Shown here: piece after piece, positions 29,204 to 38,346 of the stretch
How the letters are laid out: each line of letters starts with the position of its first letter
Numbering within the stretch: position 1 is the stretch's first letter
Source of the DNA: Azospirillum halopraeferens DSM 3675
GTDB taxonomy: Bacteria > Pseudomonadota > Alphaproteobacteria > Azospirillales > Azospirillaceae
Assembly: GCF_000429625.1 (NCBI RefSeq)
Contig: NZ_AUCF01000011.1
Coordinates: forward strand, 1 to 64,000
Reading direction: 5' to 3'
Length of the DNA stretch: 64,000 bases
Program-made: the position numbers and the translations under genes
Notes under the pieces: model-generated
Databases searched by the model: none
The model's input: the letters and a program-made list of their open reading frames with translations, nothing else
Told to the model about the DNA's origin: nothing

Positions 29204-29503
29204 TTACGCGGACGCGGCGGCCTTTTCCTGCGCCTTGGCGATGCGGCGCTTCAGGCGGCGCGCGTCGAGGCTGAGGACATCGTCCCGGGAGTCGAGCAGG
29301 AAGGCGTCGATGCCGCCCTTGTGCTCGATCGAGCGGATGGCGTTGGTGGACACGCGCAGGCGCACCATCTGGTTCAGCGAATCGCTGAGCATCGAGGTTT
29401 CCTGCAGGTTCGGCTGGAAGCGACGGCGGGTCTTGTTGTTGGCGTGGCTGACGTTGTTGCCAAACTGCGTGCCCTTGCCGGTCACGGAGCACCGACGAGA
29501 CAT
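29204..29503 (-). CDS. rpmB: 50S ribosomal protein L28
   Basis: 99 residues, the length usual in alphaproteobacteria. Begins [20 protein letters not shown] and continues with [14 protein letters not shown], both invariant in L28. A lysine-rich tail follows. Part of the large ribosomal subunit. It is a single-gene unit, closed by the hairpin at 29112-29157. Confidence 0.98.
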   Translation of the reverse strand: MSRRCSVTGKGTQFGNNVSHANNKTRRRFQPNLQETSMLSDSLNQMVRLRVSTNAIRSIEHKGGIDAFLLDSRDDVLSLDARRLKRRIAKAQEKAAASA

Positions 29504-29662
29504 CGGTCTGTTCCTTTATTGATTAGCACATGAAGCCCGGTTCCGGACGGCGGGCGCCCGAAAGAGGCGGCGTTATAGTCGAACACCCGCGGGCGCGTCA
29601 AGGACGGGAAGGGCGGGCTTTGCGAACCCTCCCCCGACCGGAGCCGGGAGAGGGCCCGGCGG

Positions 29663-30349
29663 TCACTCCACCGACGGGGCCGGCGCGGCCTTGGGGGCGG
29701 CTTTGGGGGTGGTCTCGGCCGGCTTCGGCGCTTCCGCCTCGACCGGTGCCGCCTTGGGGGCGGCCTTCGGGGCGGCGGACGCCGCCGACCGGGCGGCCGG
29801 CTTGCGGGCGGCCGGGGCGGTCTTGGCCGCCGGGGCAGCGGCGGGCTCGGCGGCCACCGCGATCACCGGGGCGACGGGGGCGGCCGCGGGGGTCGCCTCG
29901 GCCTTCGGGGTGTCGGCCTTCGGGGCCTCGATGACCGGGGTTTCGGTCTTTGCGGTCGGGGTTGCAGGGGCCGGGGCCGCGGCGGGGGGCTTGGCGGGCG
30001 CGGCGGCGGCGGCCTTGGGGGCCGCCGCGGTCACGGTGCCGGCGACCAGCTTGGCGGACAGGTCGACGATGGCTCGCACGTCGTTGGCGACGCGGGCACC
30101 GGTGGACTCCAGCCAATCGCGCTGCACGGCGATCACCTCGGCCGGGGTGCGGGCCTTGGCAAGATCCTCGGCGGTGCGCACGGCCCGGTCCAGGCTGGCG
30201 GTGACGCCGTCGGCCCACAGGCGGTAGCCGTCCTGCATGACGCCGGCGACCCGCGCCGACCGCGCGGCGGCCGCTTCGGCGTTGCTCTTCGCCAGTTCCT
30301 GCACGGTGGTGCCGACCGACGCGTACATTCCGAAAAGATTGGCGCTCAT
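29663..30349 (-). CDS. Phasin family protein with Ala-Pro-Lys-rich tail
   Basis: 228 residues. The first ~105 residues are the helical phasin domain (ELAKSNAEAAAARSARVAGVMQ, then AVQRDWLESTGARVANDV), which coats polyhydroxyalkanoate granules. The second half is a low-complexity tail of Ala, Pro and Lys (APKAAPKAAP-like), similar to histone-H1-type or PhaF tails that can bind DNA and help share granules at division. Start at 30349 after GGAGATCGTGGGG. Confidence 0.85.
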   Translation of the reverse strand: MSANLFGMYASVGTTVQELAKSNAEAAAARSARVAGVMQDGYRLWADGVTASLDRAVRTAEDLAKARTPAEVIAVQRDWLESTGARVANDVRAIVDLSAKLVAGTVTAAAPKAAAAAPAKPPAAAPAPATPTAKTETPVIEAPKADTPKAEATPAAAPVAPVIAVAAEPAAAPAAKTAPAARKPAARSAASAAPKAAPKAAPVEAEAPKPAETTPKAAPKAAPAPSVE

Positions 30350-30691
30350 CCCCACGATCTCCTGGCTTTGAATCCCCTGGCGTTCGGGCGACGCGGCCGC
30401 GGCTTGCGTCCGGGCGTCCCGGACACGCCCGAGAGGGGGAGCGCCCAACCGGGGCCTCGGCGCCCCGAAACAACCCGCAGAACCAACCGCCGCCGACGGG
30501 TGTCCCCCCGTCCAGTCGCCCGCCGAAGCCTAGGCGCACCGATGCTGCAACGCAACATAAATCTCGCACTGCGGCAAACCGGCCTCACGAATCGGCCGGG
30601 AACCCCGCGTCCGGTTCGACGATCAGGTCGGACCGGTCGAAGAGCCACTCCCCCCATCCGCGACGGGGGCGGGGCCCGGTGCGGCGTTCCG
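30350..30691. other. Promoter region of the phasin gene; no gene seen
   Basis: Between meaB and the phasin gene, both leftward. It contains an inverted repeat CGGGCGT/ACGCCCG (30411-30431) about 60 bases before the phasin start and a lower-GC patch near 30548-30580. No reading frame has codon use like the neighbours. Confidence 0.4.
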
Positions 30692-31702
30692 TCAATCCAC
30701 CGTCCCGACCGGACGGCCGAGGAAACGTTCCAGCAGGGTGCGGGCGGCGGCGGCGGGGACCAGGGTGCCGGCGGTGACGCGGGCCTCCAGGTCGGGCAGG
30801 GCGGCGCGCACGTCGGGGTGGCGGCGCAGGCTCTCCACCAGGCTCTCGCGGATCTCGCTCCACAGCCAGGCGCGCGCCTGCTCGGCGCGGCGCGCGCTGC
30901 GGCGGCCGGCGGCGACCATGGCCGCGCGGTGCTCGCCCACCGTTTCCCACACCGCGTCGATGCCGGCCCGGGTGATGGCGGAGCAGCTCAGCACCGGCAC
31001 CCGCCAGTCCGCCTCGTGGCGCAGCAGGGTCAGGGCGTGGCGGTAGTCGGCGACCGTGTGGCGGGCGGTGGCGGCGAGGTCGCCGTCGGCCTTGTTGACC
31101 ACGACCAGGTCCGCCAGCTCCACGATGCCCTTCTTGATGCCCTGCAGCTCGTCGCCGCCGGCCGGCAGCAGCAGCAGCAGGAACAGGTCGACCATGTCGG
31201 CCACCGCCGTCTCCGACTGGCCGACGCCCACCGTCTCCACGATCACCACGTCGAAGCCGGCGGCCTCGCAGATCAGCATGGCCTCGCGGGTGCGCCGCGC
31301 CACGCCGCCCAGCGTCGCCCCGGCGGGGGAGGGGCGGATGAAGGCGCCGTCGTCGCGCGACAGGTCGACCATGCGCGTCTTGTCGCCCAGGATCGAGCCG
31401 CCGGTGCGCTGGGAGGTGGGGTCGACCGCCAGCACCGCCACCTTGTGGCCGCGGCCGATGACGTGCAGCCCGAACGCCTCGATGAAGGTGGACTTGCCCA
31501 CCCCCGGCACGCCGGAGATGCCGATGCGCACGGAGTTGCCGGTGTGCGGCAGCAGCGCCGTCAGCAGCGCGTCCGCCCGCACGCGGTGGTCGGGGCGGGT
31601 CGATTCGATCAGCGTGATGGCGCGGGCCAGCGCGCGCCGCTCGCCGCGCCGCACCGCCGCGGCCAGGGCCGCGGGGTCGTTCAGGGTGGAAGGCGTCGTC
31701 AT
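30692..31702 (-). CDS. meaB: Methylmalonyl-CoA mutase-associated GTPase MeaB (ArgK family)
   Basis: 336 residues from the ATG at 31702. A G3E GTPase: Walker A GVPGVGKSTFIEAFG, then DPTSQRTGGSILGDKTRM, VETVGVGQSE (DxxG region) and NKAD for guanine. MeaB loads and protects adenosylcobalamin in methylmalonyl-CoA mutase. The mutase genes are not in the window. The heme oxygenase gene lies ten bases upstream, so the two may share a transcript by chance of position. Confidence 0.96.
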   Translation of the reverse strand: MTTPSTLNDPAALAAAVRRGERRALARAITLIESTRPDHRVRADALLTALLPHTGNSVRIGISGVPGVGKSTFIEAFGLHVIGRGHKVAVLAVDPTSQRTGGSILGDKTRMVDLSRDDGAFIRPSPAGATLGGVARRTREAMLICEAAGFDVVIVETVGVGQSETAVADMVDLFLLLLLPAGGDELQGIKKGIVELADLVVVNKADGDLAATARHTVADYRHALTLLRHEADWRVPVLSCSAITRAGIDAVWETVGEHRAAMVAAGRRSARRAEQARAWLWSEIRESLVESLRRHPDVRAALPDLEARVTAGTLVPAAAARTLLERFLGRPVGTVD

Positions 31703-31712
31703 GGCCGCCACC

Positions 31713-32264
31713 CTAGCGGCCGTCGGCGAGTCCGTCCAGCCAGCGTTCCAGCGCCGCGAACAGACCCGCGGCGGCGGTGCAGGCGGCGGCGCGCGGGGCG
31801 GGGTCGGCCAGTTCCGCCTCCAGCCGGTCGAGCAGGACACGCCAGCCATCGGCGGCGCCGGCCGGGGCCAGAAAGCGCGCGCCGCGCGCCGCGTTCCAGC
31901 CCAGCGCCGCCGTCACCGCCGGCAGCATCGCCCGCCCGCCGTGGGCCGAGCCGTCCAGCACATAGCGCGCCGCCAGCCGCGCCGGCGCCCCGGACAGGTC
32001 CGGCAGCCCGCCCGCCTCCGGCAGGTCGTCCGCCATCACCCCGAGGTCGCCGAGATCGGCGCGCAGCAGGGCCGGGCGCCCCCCGGCACCGGTGCCCAGC
32101 GCCCGCTCCACCGGGGCGTGGAAGCCGTACAGGGCGGCCAGCGCGCGGCGGTAGGCATCGCCGGTCAGCCCCGGCCCGGTGAGGGGAAGCAGCAGGGGGT
32201 GGACGTGCAGACGCTCGTGCGCGGCGGCGGTGGCGTCGCGCAGCGCGCGGCGGGCAGGACCCAT
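31713..32264 (-). CDS. Biliverdin-producing heme oxygenase
   Basis: 183 residues, all-helical. The proximal heme histidine lies in ATAAAHERLHVHPLL near residue 17, and the distal helix motif is YVLDGSAHGGRAML (G-x-x-x-G). It opens heme to biliverdin, the chromophore of bacteriophytochromes; these BphO proteins often lie beside a phytochrome gene, but none is seen here. The start at 32264 is chosen because the family begins a few residues before the histidine helix. Confidence 0.85.
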   Translation of the reverse strand: MGPARRALRDATAAAHERLHVHPLLLPLTGPGLTGDAYRRALAALYGFHAPVERALGTGAGGRPALLRADLGDLGVMADDLPEAGGLPDLSGAPARLAARYVLDGSAHGGRAMLPAVTAALGWNAARGARFLAPAGAADGWRVLLDRLEAELADPAPRAAACTAAAGLFAALERWLDGLADGR

Positions 32265-32366
32265 GACGGGGTTCCTTACGTAGCGGGACGGCGGTCGGAC
32301 GGGTGGTGGTAACAAGGGCGGCCATCCGGCGCAAGCCATGGGGGCCGAGTCGCCGGCACCGCGCCG

Positions 32367-33146
32367 TCACAGCAGGGTGGTCACCTGTCGGACCAGATGC
32401 TCCGCGGCGTGCCGCGCTTGCGTACGGCGGGTCGTCCAGTCATCGTCGACCCGTCCGAGATAGCCGTCCCGGGCAAGGGCGAGGACACCGGCAACGTCGG
32501 CGGGAAGGCGGGGAATCGCCCGGTCCGCCGCGGCGTCCTTGGTCACGAATTCCCCCGTCGCCGCCGTCCGCCACATACGGGCGAGTGTCAGCAGCCCATT
32601 GCGCTCATCGCCGGCCAGGCAGCCGAGCAGGGCCGGCAGCGCGTCGCGCATGGCCCGGCGGACATCGCCGTCGGGGATGGGCGGCAGCACCGCCGCCGGG
32701 TCCGGGCCGACGATCGCCACCGCCTGCCTCCGGGCCTGCGCCAGCACCAGGGTGTGTTCCGGATCGCAGGCGGGCTCCGGGACCGCGCCGGCCTCGAAAG
32801 CGCCGCGCAGCCATTCGCCGTACACGAACTCGCAGCACGCCGGGTACGCCGGTGCGGTCAGGCGGGAGGTCAGGAAGACCATCACCTCGATGCAGCGCGG
32901 GCCGCCGCGGCGGGCGGGATGGCGGCCGGACCGGCGCAGCAGGGCGGCGAGGAGCCGTTGACGCTCGCCCGCGGTCATCGCCCGGTCGATGACGACCAGC
33001 ACGTCCACGTCGCTCTGCGGCCGCAGGTGGCCCGAAGCCGCCGAACCGTGCAGACAGACGGCGGCCAGCGAGGTCCCGAACAGCTCCCGGGCGATCCGCG
33101 CCACGGCCGCGGCCTCCTTCGGGATCGCTGCGTCGCCCCTGCCCAT
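32367..33146 (-). CDS. aadA: AadA-type aminoglycoside nucleotidyltransferase
   Basis: 259 residues, the AadA length. The nucleotidyltransferase motif LHGSAASGHLRPQSDVDVLV (GS ... DxD) is complete, and the C-terminal helical domain has the family block GDERNGLLTLARMWRTAATG and KDAAADRAIPRLP. AadA enzymes adenylate streptomycin (3'') and spectinomycin (9). There is no integron or insertion sequence around it and base use matches its neighbours, so this is probably a resident chromosomal gene; activity on drugs is inferred only. Confidence 0.88.
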   Translation of the reverse strand: MGRGDAAIPKEAAAVARIARELFGTSLAAVCLHGSAASGHLRPQSDVDVLVVIDRAMTAGERQRLLAALLRRSGRHPARRGGPRCIEVMVFLTSRLTAPAYPACCEFVYGEWLRGAFEAGAVPEPACDPEHTLVLAQARRQAVAIVGPDPAAVLPPIPDGDVRRAMRDALPALLGCLAGDERNGLLTLARMWRTAATGEFVTKDAAADRAIPRLPADVAGVLALARDGYLGRVDDDWTTRRTQARHAAEHLVRQVTTLL

Positions 33147-33174
33147 GCCGCCCTACTGCCGGTGGATACGGTCT

Positions 33175-35061
33175 TCAGGCCGAGGCCGCGCGCGGCAGGG
33201 CGGGGCCGGGATCGGGCGGATCCTCCGCCTCCCCGTCCGCCCCCCCGTCCTCGGCCGCGATGCCGCCGCGGCTTTCCTGCTGGCGGGCCCACAGGGCGGC
33301 GTAGGCGCCGCCGGCGGCCAGCAGGTCGGCGTGGCGGCCGCGTTCGACGATGCGGCCCTGCTCCAGCACCAGGATCTCGTCGGCATCCACCACGGTGGAC
33401 AGGCGGTGGGCGATCACCAGGGTGGTGCGGCCGCGGCTGACCTCGCGCAGGTTGGCCTGGATCTCCCGCTCGGTGTGGGTGTCCAGGGCGCTGGTCGCCT
33501 CGTCGAACATGAAGACGGCGGGGTCCTTCAGGATGGTGCGGGCGATGGCGACGCGCTGCTTCTCGCCGCCCGACAGCTTCAGCCCGCGCTCCCCCACCAT
33601 GGTCTGGTAGCCGTCGGGCAGCCCCATGACGAAGTCGTGGATGTGGGCGAGGCGGGCGGCCTGCTCCACCTCCGCCGGGCCGGCACCGGGGCGGCCGTAG
33701 GCGATGTTGTAATAGACCGTGTCGTTGAACAGCACCGTGTCCTGCGGGACGATGCCGATGGCCGCCCGCAGCGACGCCTGGGTCACGGTGCGGATGTCCT
33801 GCCCGTCGATGGAGACGCTGCCCCCCGACACGTCGTAGAAGCGGAACAGCAGCCGGCTGATGGTGGATTTGCCCGCACCCGAGGGACCGACGATGGCCAC
33901 CGTGCGTCCCGCCGGCACGGTGAAGTCCACGCCCTTCAGGATCGGCCGGCGCGGGTCGTAGCCGAAGGACACGGCCTCGAAGCGCACGGCACCCCCCGCC
34001 GCCGCCAGCGGCCGGGCGCCGGGGGAGTCCGCCACCTCCCGCTCCACGTGGAGAAGCTGGAACATCGCCTCCATGTCGGTCAGCGCCTGCTTGATCTCGC
34101 GGTAGACCATGCCGAAGAAGTTCAGCGGCTGGTAAAGCTGCAACAGATAGGTGTTGACCAGCACGAAGTCGCCGATGGTGAGGTCGCCGGCGGCGATGCC
34201 CTGCGCCGCCATGGCCATCACCACCACCAGCCCGACCGAGATGATCACGGACTGGCCGGTGTTGAGGAACGCGAGGCTCTGCTCGCTGCGCACGGCCGCG
34301 TCCTCGAAACGGCGCAGCGCCTGGTCGTAGCGGCGCGCCTCGTGCTCCTCGTTGCCGAAATACTTGACGGTCTCGAAGTTCAGCAGGCTGTCGATGGCCC
34401 GCGTGTTGGCCCGCCCGTCCAGGTCGTTCATGGCGCGGCGGAACTTGGTCCGCCATTCCGACACCGCGAAGGTGTAGGCGAGATAGAGCGCCACCGTGAC
34501 CAGCACCGCCAGGGCGTAGCGCAGGCCCAGCATGTTGGCCAGGATCACCGTGACCAGCCCGATCTCCACGATGGTGGGGAAGATGCTGAACAGGGCGTAG
34601 GACAGGATGGTCTTGATGGCACGCGTGCCGCGCTCCAGCGCGCGGGTCAGGCCGCCGGTCTGGCGTTCCAGGTGGAAGCGCAGGGACAGCGCGTGCAGGT
34701 GGCGGAACACCGACAGGCCGGCCTTGCGCACCGCGCTCTGCTCCACCCGCACGAAGATGGCGTCGCGGATCTCGCCGAAGGCCAGCCCCAGCACGCGCGC
34801 CAGCCCGTAGGCGAGGATCACCGCCAGCGGCACGGTCACCGCCGTGACCGGGGCCGACAGGGCGTCCACCGCCTCCTTGAACCAGATGGGGATGGTGACG
34901 GTGGCGGCCTTGGCGGCCACCAGGAACAGGATCGCCACGACCACGCGCAGGCGCAGCCCCGGCTCGTCCTTCGGCCAGAGGTGGGGCAGCAGCGTGCGCA
35001 GGGCGCCCGTCTCGCCCAGGCGGGGTGCGGGCGCGGCGGCAGGGTCGGCGGGAGCGGTCAT
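33175..35061 (-). CDS. ABC exporter of the Atm1/HMT1 type
   Basis: 628 residues: a membrane domain with six helices (about 40-340) fused to an ATPase (about 370-600). Walker A is VGPSGAGKST, the signature LSGGEKQRVAIARTIL, Walker B VFMFDEATSALD and the switch IAHRLST. The glutathione-pocket region reads NFETVKYFGNEEHE and YQPLNFFGMVYREIKQ, which marks the Atm1 branch; relatives export glutathione-bound metals or sulphur compounds. Acidic, Gly-rich C-terminal tail. Confidence 0.95.
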   Translation of the reverse strand: MTAPADPAAAPAPRLGETGALRTLLPHLWPKDEPGLRLRVVVAILFLVAAKAATVTIPIWFKEAVDALSAPVTAVTVPLAVILAYGLARVLGLAFGEIRDAIFVRVEQSAVRKAGLSVFRHLHALSLRFHLERQTGGLTRALERGTRAIKTILSYALFSIFPTIVEIGLVTVILANMLGLRYALAVLVTVALYLAYTFAVSEWRTKFRRAMNDLDGRANTRAIDSLLNFETVKYFGNEEHEARRYDQALRRFEDAAVRSEQSLAFLNTGQSVIISVGLVVVMAMAAQGIAAGDLTIGDFVLVNTYLLQLYQPLNFFGMVYREIKQALTDMEAMFQLLHVEREVADSPGARPLAAAGGAVRFEAVSFGYDPRRPILKGVDFTVPAGRTVAIVGPSGAGKSTISRLLFRFYDVSGGSVSIDGQDIRTVTQASLRAAIGIVPQDTVLFNDTVYYNIAYGRPGAGPAEVEQAARLAHIHDFVMGLPDGYQTMVGERGLKLSGGEKQRVAIARTILKDPAVFMFDEATSALDTHTEREIQANLREVSRGRTTLVIAHRLSTVVDADEILVLEQGRIVERGRHADLLAAGGAYAALWARQQESRGGIAAEDGGADGEAEDPPDPGPALPRAASA

Positions 35062-35194
35062 CGGGATGGTCGATTCACGAAACGATAAGGAGTGCTGACG
35101 CTAACCTAGGCGACGGGCGGGCGTTGGCAAACCCTGCCCCCCGGTATGGCTGGCCCGCGGCCAAACGCCGCAACCCCGCAGGGAGACGTCGCCC

Positions 35195-35347
35195 ATGGTC
35201 CGCTTCCTTCTTCTGGTGCCGGTGCTGGCCCTTCTCGCCGGCTGCGGCGTCGCCGGCGGGGTCGTCGGGATCGCCGGCGCGGCGGCGGACGTCGCCGGCA
35301 CCGCGGTGTCCACCACCGCCCGCGTGGTGACCGCCCCCGTGCGCTGA
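35195..35347 (+). CDS. Small lipoprotein, 50 residues
   Basis: Starts MVRFLLLVPVLALLAGCGVA, a short lipobox signal (LAGC); the mature part has about 34 residues, mostly Ala, Gly, Val and Thr. AGGGAGA precedes the ATG. Size and composition recall entericidin-like or small outer-membrane lipoproteins. It precedes degP on the same strand by 180 bases. Confidence 0.6.
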   Translation: MVRFLLLVPVLALLAGCGVAGGVVGIAGAAADVAGTAVSTTARVVTAPVR

Positions 35348-35527
35348 TCTCCCCCTTGCGGTCGGGCCTCCGGAACCGGCGGGCGGTGCGGTGTGTTGTG
35401 CAGGCGGTGCCGCGGCGCGAGCGCCGTGCACGCCGCACGCCATCAGCCAACCGCTTCAGCCGGACGGCGGCGCGTCGCCCCCCGCGCGGACGGGCCGGCG
35501 CCCGGTCCGGACCCAACGGGGGACTCC

Positions 35528-37114
35528 ATGCGATCCAGACTGACCATCGCCCTGGCCACGGCCGCCGCCCTTGCGTTCGGACTGCCCGCGCACGCGCAGC
35601 CGGCACCGCAGGGGCAGGCTCCGGCGCCGGAGCAGGGCGACCGGCGCGCCGAGCGGGCGATGCCCGGCAGCTTCCATTCCCTGGCCAGCGCCCGGCTGCC
35701 GGCGGTGGTCAACATCGCCACCACCCGGGGGCAGGAAACCCGCGGTCCCGGTGGTCCCGGCGGCCCCGGTGGTCCGGGCGGCCCCGGGGGACCCGGCGGT
35801 CCCGGCATCATTCCCCCGCTGCCCGGCCTTCCCGGTCTGCCCGGCCTGCCGCCGGGCATGGAGGAGTTCTTCGGCCAGCCCCCCAACCAGCCGCCGCCGG
35901 GACCGGCGCACGCGCTGGGCTCCGGCTTCGTCATCGACCCGCAGGGTTTCGTGGTGACCAACGCCCACGTGGTGGAGAACGCCGCGGAGATCACCGTCAT
36001 CCTGCAGGACACCACCGAGCTGCCGGCGGAGCTGGTGGGCCGCGACCCGCGCACCGACCTGGCGCTGCTGCGGGTGAATCCGGCGCAGCCGCTGCCGGCG
36101 GTGCAGTGGGGCAACAGCGACGACGCCCTGGTGGGCGACTGGGTCATGGCCATCGGCAACCCGTTCGGGCTGGGCGGCTCGGTGACGGCGGGCATCATCT
36201 CCGCCCGCCAGCGCGACATTCAGGCCGGCCCTTACGACGACTTCATCCAGACCGACGCGTCCATCAACCGCGGCAACTCCGGCGGGCCGCTGTTCAACCT
36301 GGACGGCGAGGTCATCGGGGTGAACACCGCCATCTTCTCGCCCACCGGCGGCAACGTCGGCATCGGCTTCGCCATTCCCGCCAACATCGCCCGCGGCGTC
36401 ATCGAGCAACTGCGCGAGACCGGCGCCGTACGCCGCGGCTGGCTGGGCGTGCAGATCCAGCCGGTGACCCCGGAGATCGCCGAGGCCGTCGGTCTCGACA
36501 CCCCGCGCGGCGCGCTGGTCGCCATGGTCACGCCCGACAGCCCGGCGGCGGCAGCCGGCGTGCAGGTCGGCGACGTGGTGGTCGGTTTCGCCGGCCAGAC
36601 GATCGACGGGCCGCGCGATCTCAGCCGCGTGGTGGCCGCGACCGAGGTGGGCGCCACCACGCCGCTCACCGTCTTCCGCGACGGCGAGCGCACGGAACTG
36701 TCGGCGCACATCGCCCTGCTGGAGGACGAGCCGGCGGTGGCCGCCGCAGCACCCGAGCCCGAGCCGGCAACCTCCGGCCCTCTGGGTCTGGCCCTCGCCC
36801 CCCTGACGCCGGAGGCGCGCGCCCGCTTCGACATCGGCGCGGACGTCAGCGGCGTCCTGGTGGCCAACGTCGCCCAGGACGGCATCGCCGCCCGCGAGGG
36901 GCTGCGCGCCGGCGACGTCATCACCCGCGTCGGCCGGACCGAGGTGTCGCAGCCGCAGCAGGTGGCCGCGGCGATCGAGGAGGCGCGCAGCCAGAACCGC
37001 CGCTCCGTCCTGTTCCTGCGCGAACGCGGCGGCCAGCGTTCCTATGTCGCCATTCCCCTCGACGGCGGGCAGGTCGGCGAAACCCCGCCGTCGGACGGCG
37101 GACAGCAGCAATAG
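35528..37114 (+). CDS. degP: Periplasmic Do-family serine protease DegP/HtrA with collagen-like insert
   Basis: 528 residues. Signal peptide of about 23 residues (cut after AHA). Catalytic triad in place: histidine in VVTNAHVV, aspartate in DPRTDLALL, serine in INRGNSGGPLF. Two PDZ domains follow (about 305-390 and 415-510). Between the signal peptide and the protease lies an unusual insert of seven Gly-Pro-Gly triplets (about residues 75-95) and a LPGLPGLPG stretch. DegP proteins remove or hold misfolded envelope proteins. Confidence 0.95.
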   Translation: MRSRLTIALATAAALAFGLPAHAQPAPQGQAPAPEQGDRRAERAMPGSFHSLASARLPAVVNIATTRGQETRGPGGPGGPGGPGGPGGPGGPGIIPPLPGLPGLPGLPPGMEEFFGQPPNQPPPGPAHALGSGFVIDPQGFVVTNAHVVENAAEITVILQDTTELPAELVGRDPRTDLALLRVNPAQPLPAVQWGNSDDALVGDWVMAIGNPFGLGGSVTAGIISARQRDIQAGPYDDFIQTDASINRGNSGGPLFNLDGEVIGVNTAIFSPTGGNVGIGFAIPANIARGVIEQLRETGAVRRGWLGVQIQPVTPEIAEAVGLDTPRGALVAMVTPDSPAAAAGVQVGDVVVGFAGQTIDGPRDLSRVVAATEVGATTPLTVFRDGERTELSAHIALLEDEPAVAAAAPEPEPATSGPLGLALAPLTPEARARFDIGADVSGVLVANVAQDGIAAREGLRAGDVITRVGRTEVSQPQQVAAAIEEARSQNRRSVLFLRERGGQRSYVAIPLDGGQVGETPPSDGGQQQ

Positions 37115-37135
37115 GGCCGGCGGGATAGGACGGCG

Positions 37136-37792
37136 TTACGCCACGGGCGTGTCGGGGAAGCACAGCTCGTGGCGGGCGCGCCATTCCGGGCCCACGTAGT
37201 TGACGATGATCGACTTGCGCACGCCCTCGATCGGGCGCCTGGCGAAGCCGTGCCAGGTGTTGGTGCCGGGGATGAAGATCAGCCCCTCGTTGAAGGCGTA
37301 GGGCGCGCGGCGCACCAGGTTGCCCTCGGCGTCCAGCACGTCGGTGCCCCAGCCGGCCCCGTTGGGATCGCGCGACAGGTAGATCAGCATCGTGAACTTC
37401 TTGACGCCGATGTCGGTGTGCGGCTCCAGCCAGAAACCGTCGGTATCCTGGCAATACTCGATGCGCAGGCTGGTGCCGGTCAGGTCGACGCCGCAGGTGC
37501 GCTCGATCGCCTCCGTCACCGCGCGGTCCTGGAAGGCGCGGGCCACGTCGTCGCACACGGGGTGGGCCGCGCGGTTCTCCGCCCCGAAATAGGTGCGCGA
37601 GGCGTTGTTCGTCTCCCGCTTGCCGTAGGTCTCCCGCACCGCCGGCGGTTCCCACGGCAGGGCGGCGATGGCGTCGGCCGACTCCTCGGGCAGCGCACCG
37701 GACAGCAGCCAGTGGTTGTAGGGGTCGGTGAGCAGCGTGCTGCGCTCCAGGCACGCCAGGAAGCTCTGGCGGACGGCGGCGGGCGAGGTCAT
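37136..37792 (-). CDS. 2-oxoglutarate/Fe(II)-dependent oxygenase
   Basis: 218 residues. Iron ligands: EPHTDIGVKKFTMLIYLS (His-x-Asp) and NTWHGFARR (second His), with an arginine in GVRKSIIVNYV for 2-oxoglutarate. Similar proteins hydroxylate proteins or sugar-linked substrates; the target is unknown. It is convergent with degP, 21 bases apart. Confidence 0.88.
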   Translation of the reverse strand: MTSPAAVRQSFLACLERSTLLTDPYNHWLLSGALPEESADAIAALPWEPPAVRETYGKRETNNASRTYFGAENRAAHPVCDDVARAFQDRAVTEAIERTCGVDLTGTSLRIEYCQDTDGFWLEPHTDIGVKKFTMLIYLSRDPNGAGWGTDVLDAEGNLVRRAPYAFNEGLIFIPGTNTWHGFARRPIEGVRKSIIVNYVGPEWRARHELCFPDTPVA

Positions 37793-38051
37793 GGGTCGGT
37801 GCGTCCGGCGATGTGGCTGGACCCGCTGGGTCCCTGTCCCGCGTTATGGCACCACCGCCGGGTGCACGAAAAGCCCGGCCGCCCGGCCCGCCCTGCGCCG
37901 TTGTGTCGCAGGGACGGCGCGCCGCGCCCGCGCCCGGACCGGCCGATGACCGGACGGCCGGTGCGCCGGCGTGCCGGAACCTGGACCGGGCACCGGCGCC
38001 CCCCTATATCTGACTTTGGATATCCGGTCATGGGGGCTCGTGGAGCGAGCC

Positions 38052-38346
38052 ATGTGGAAGACGCCATCGAGCATCGACAATCTCGTCCTGGGCACCGTCA
38101 ACGCTCCGTGGAAACGGTCGATTGACGCGGATCAGCTTGCGTGCAGAATCGCGACGGGGGGATCCTGTGGGATGGCTGCCCCATATGGCCACCTTCTTCG
38201 GGGAGGTGAGCCCCGTCCTCGTCGTGGCGTTTGCCCGGGCCCACGGCATTGCTCCGGCGGCCCTCACGCGCAGCTATGAAACGGTGAAGGTTCTGACCGG
38301 TGAGCGCAACAGGCACCTCGAAGCCGAACTCTCCAAGCTGGCATAG
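38052..38346 (+). pseudogene. Frameshifted small gene, probable partner of the AbiEii-type gene
   Basis: The frame from the ATG at 38052 (MWKTPSSIDN) reads to ATG-type ACG GGG at a run of six G (38156-38161). Removing one G joins it to the frame that continues DPVGWLPHMATFFG and ends LEAELSKLA at 38346, about 97 residues in all. The joined product looks coherent and overlaps the start of the next gene by 47 bases, as coupled antitoxin-toxin genes often do. A sequencing error in the G-run is an alternative. Confidence 0.6.

Noticed and set aside
29700-30020. GC-rich imperfect repeats that looked like a minisatellite.
   Set aside because: They encode the Ala-Pro-Lys tail of the phasin in a consistent frame.
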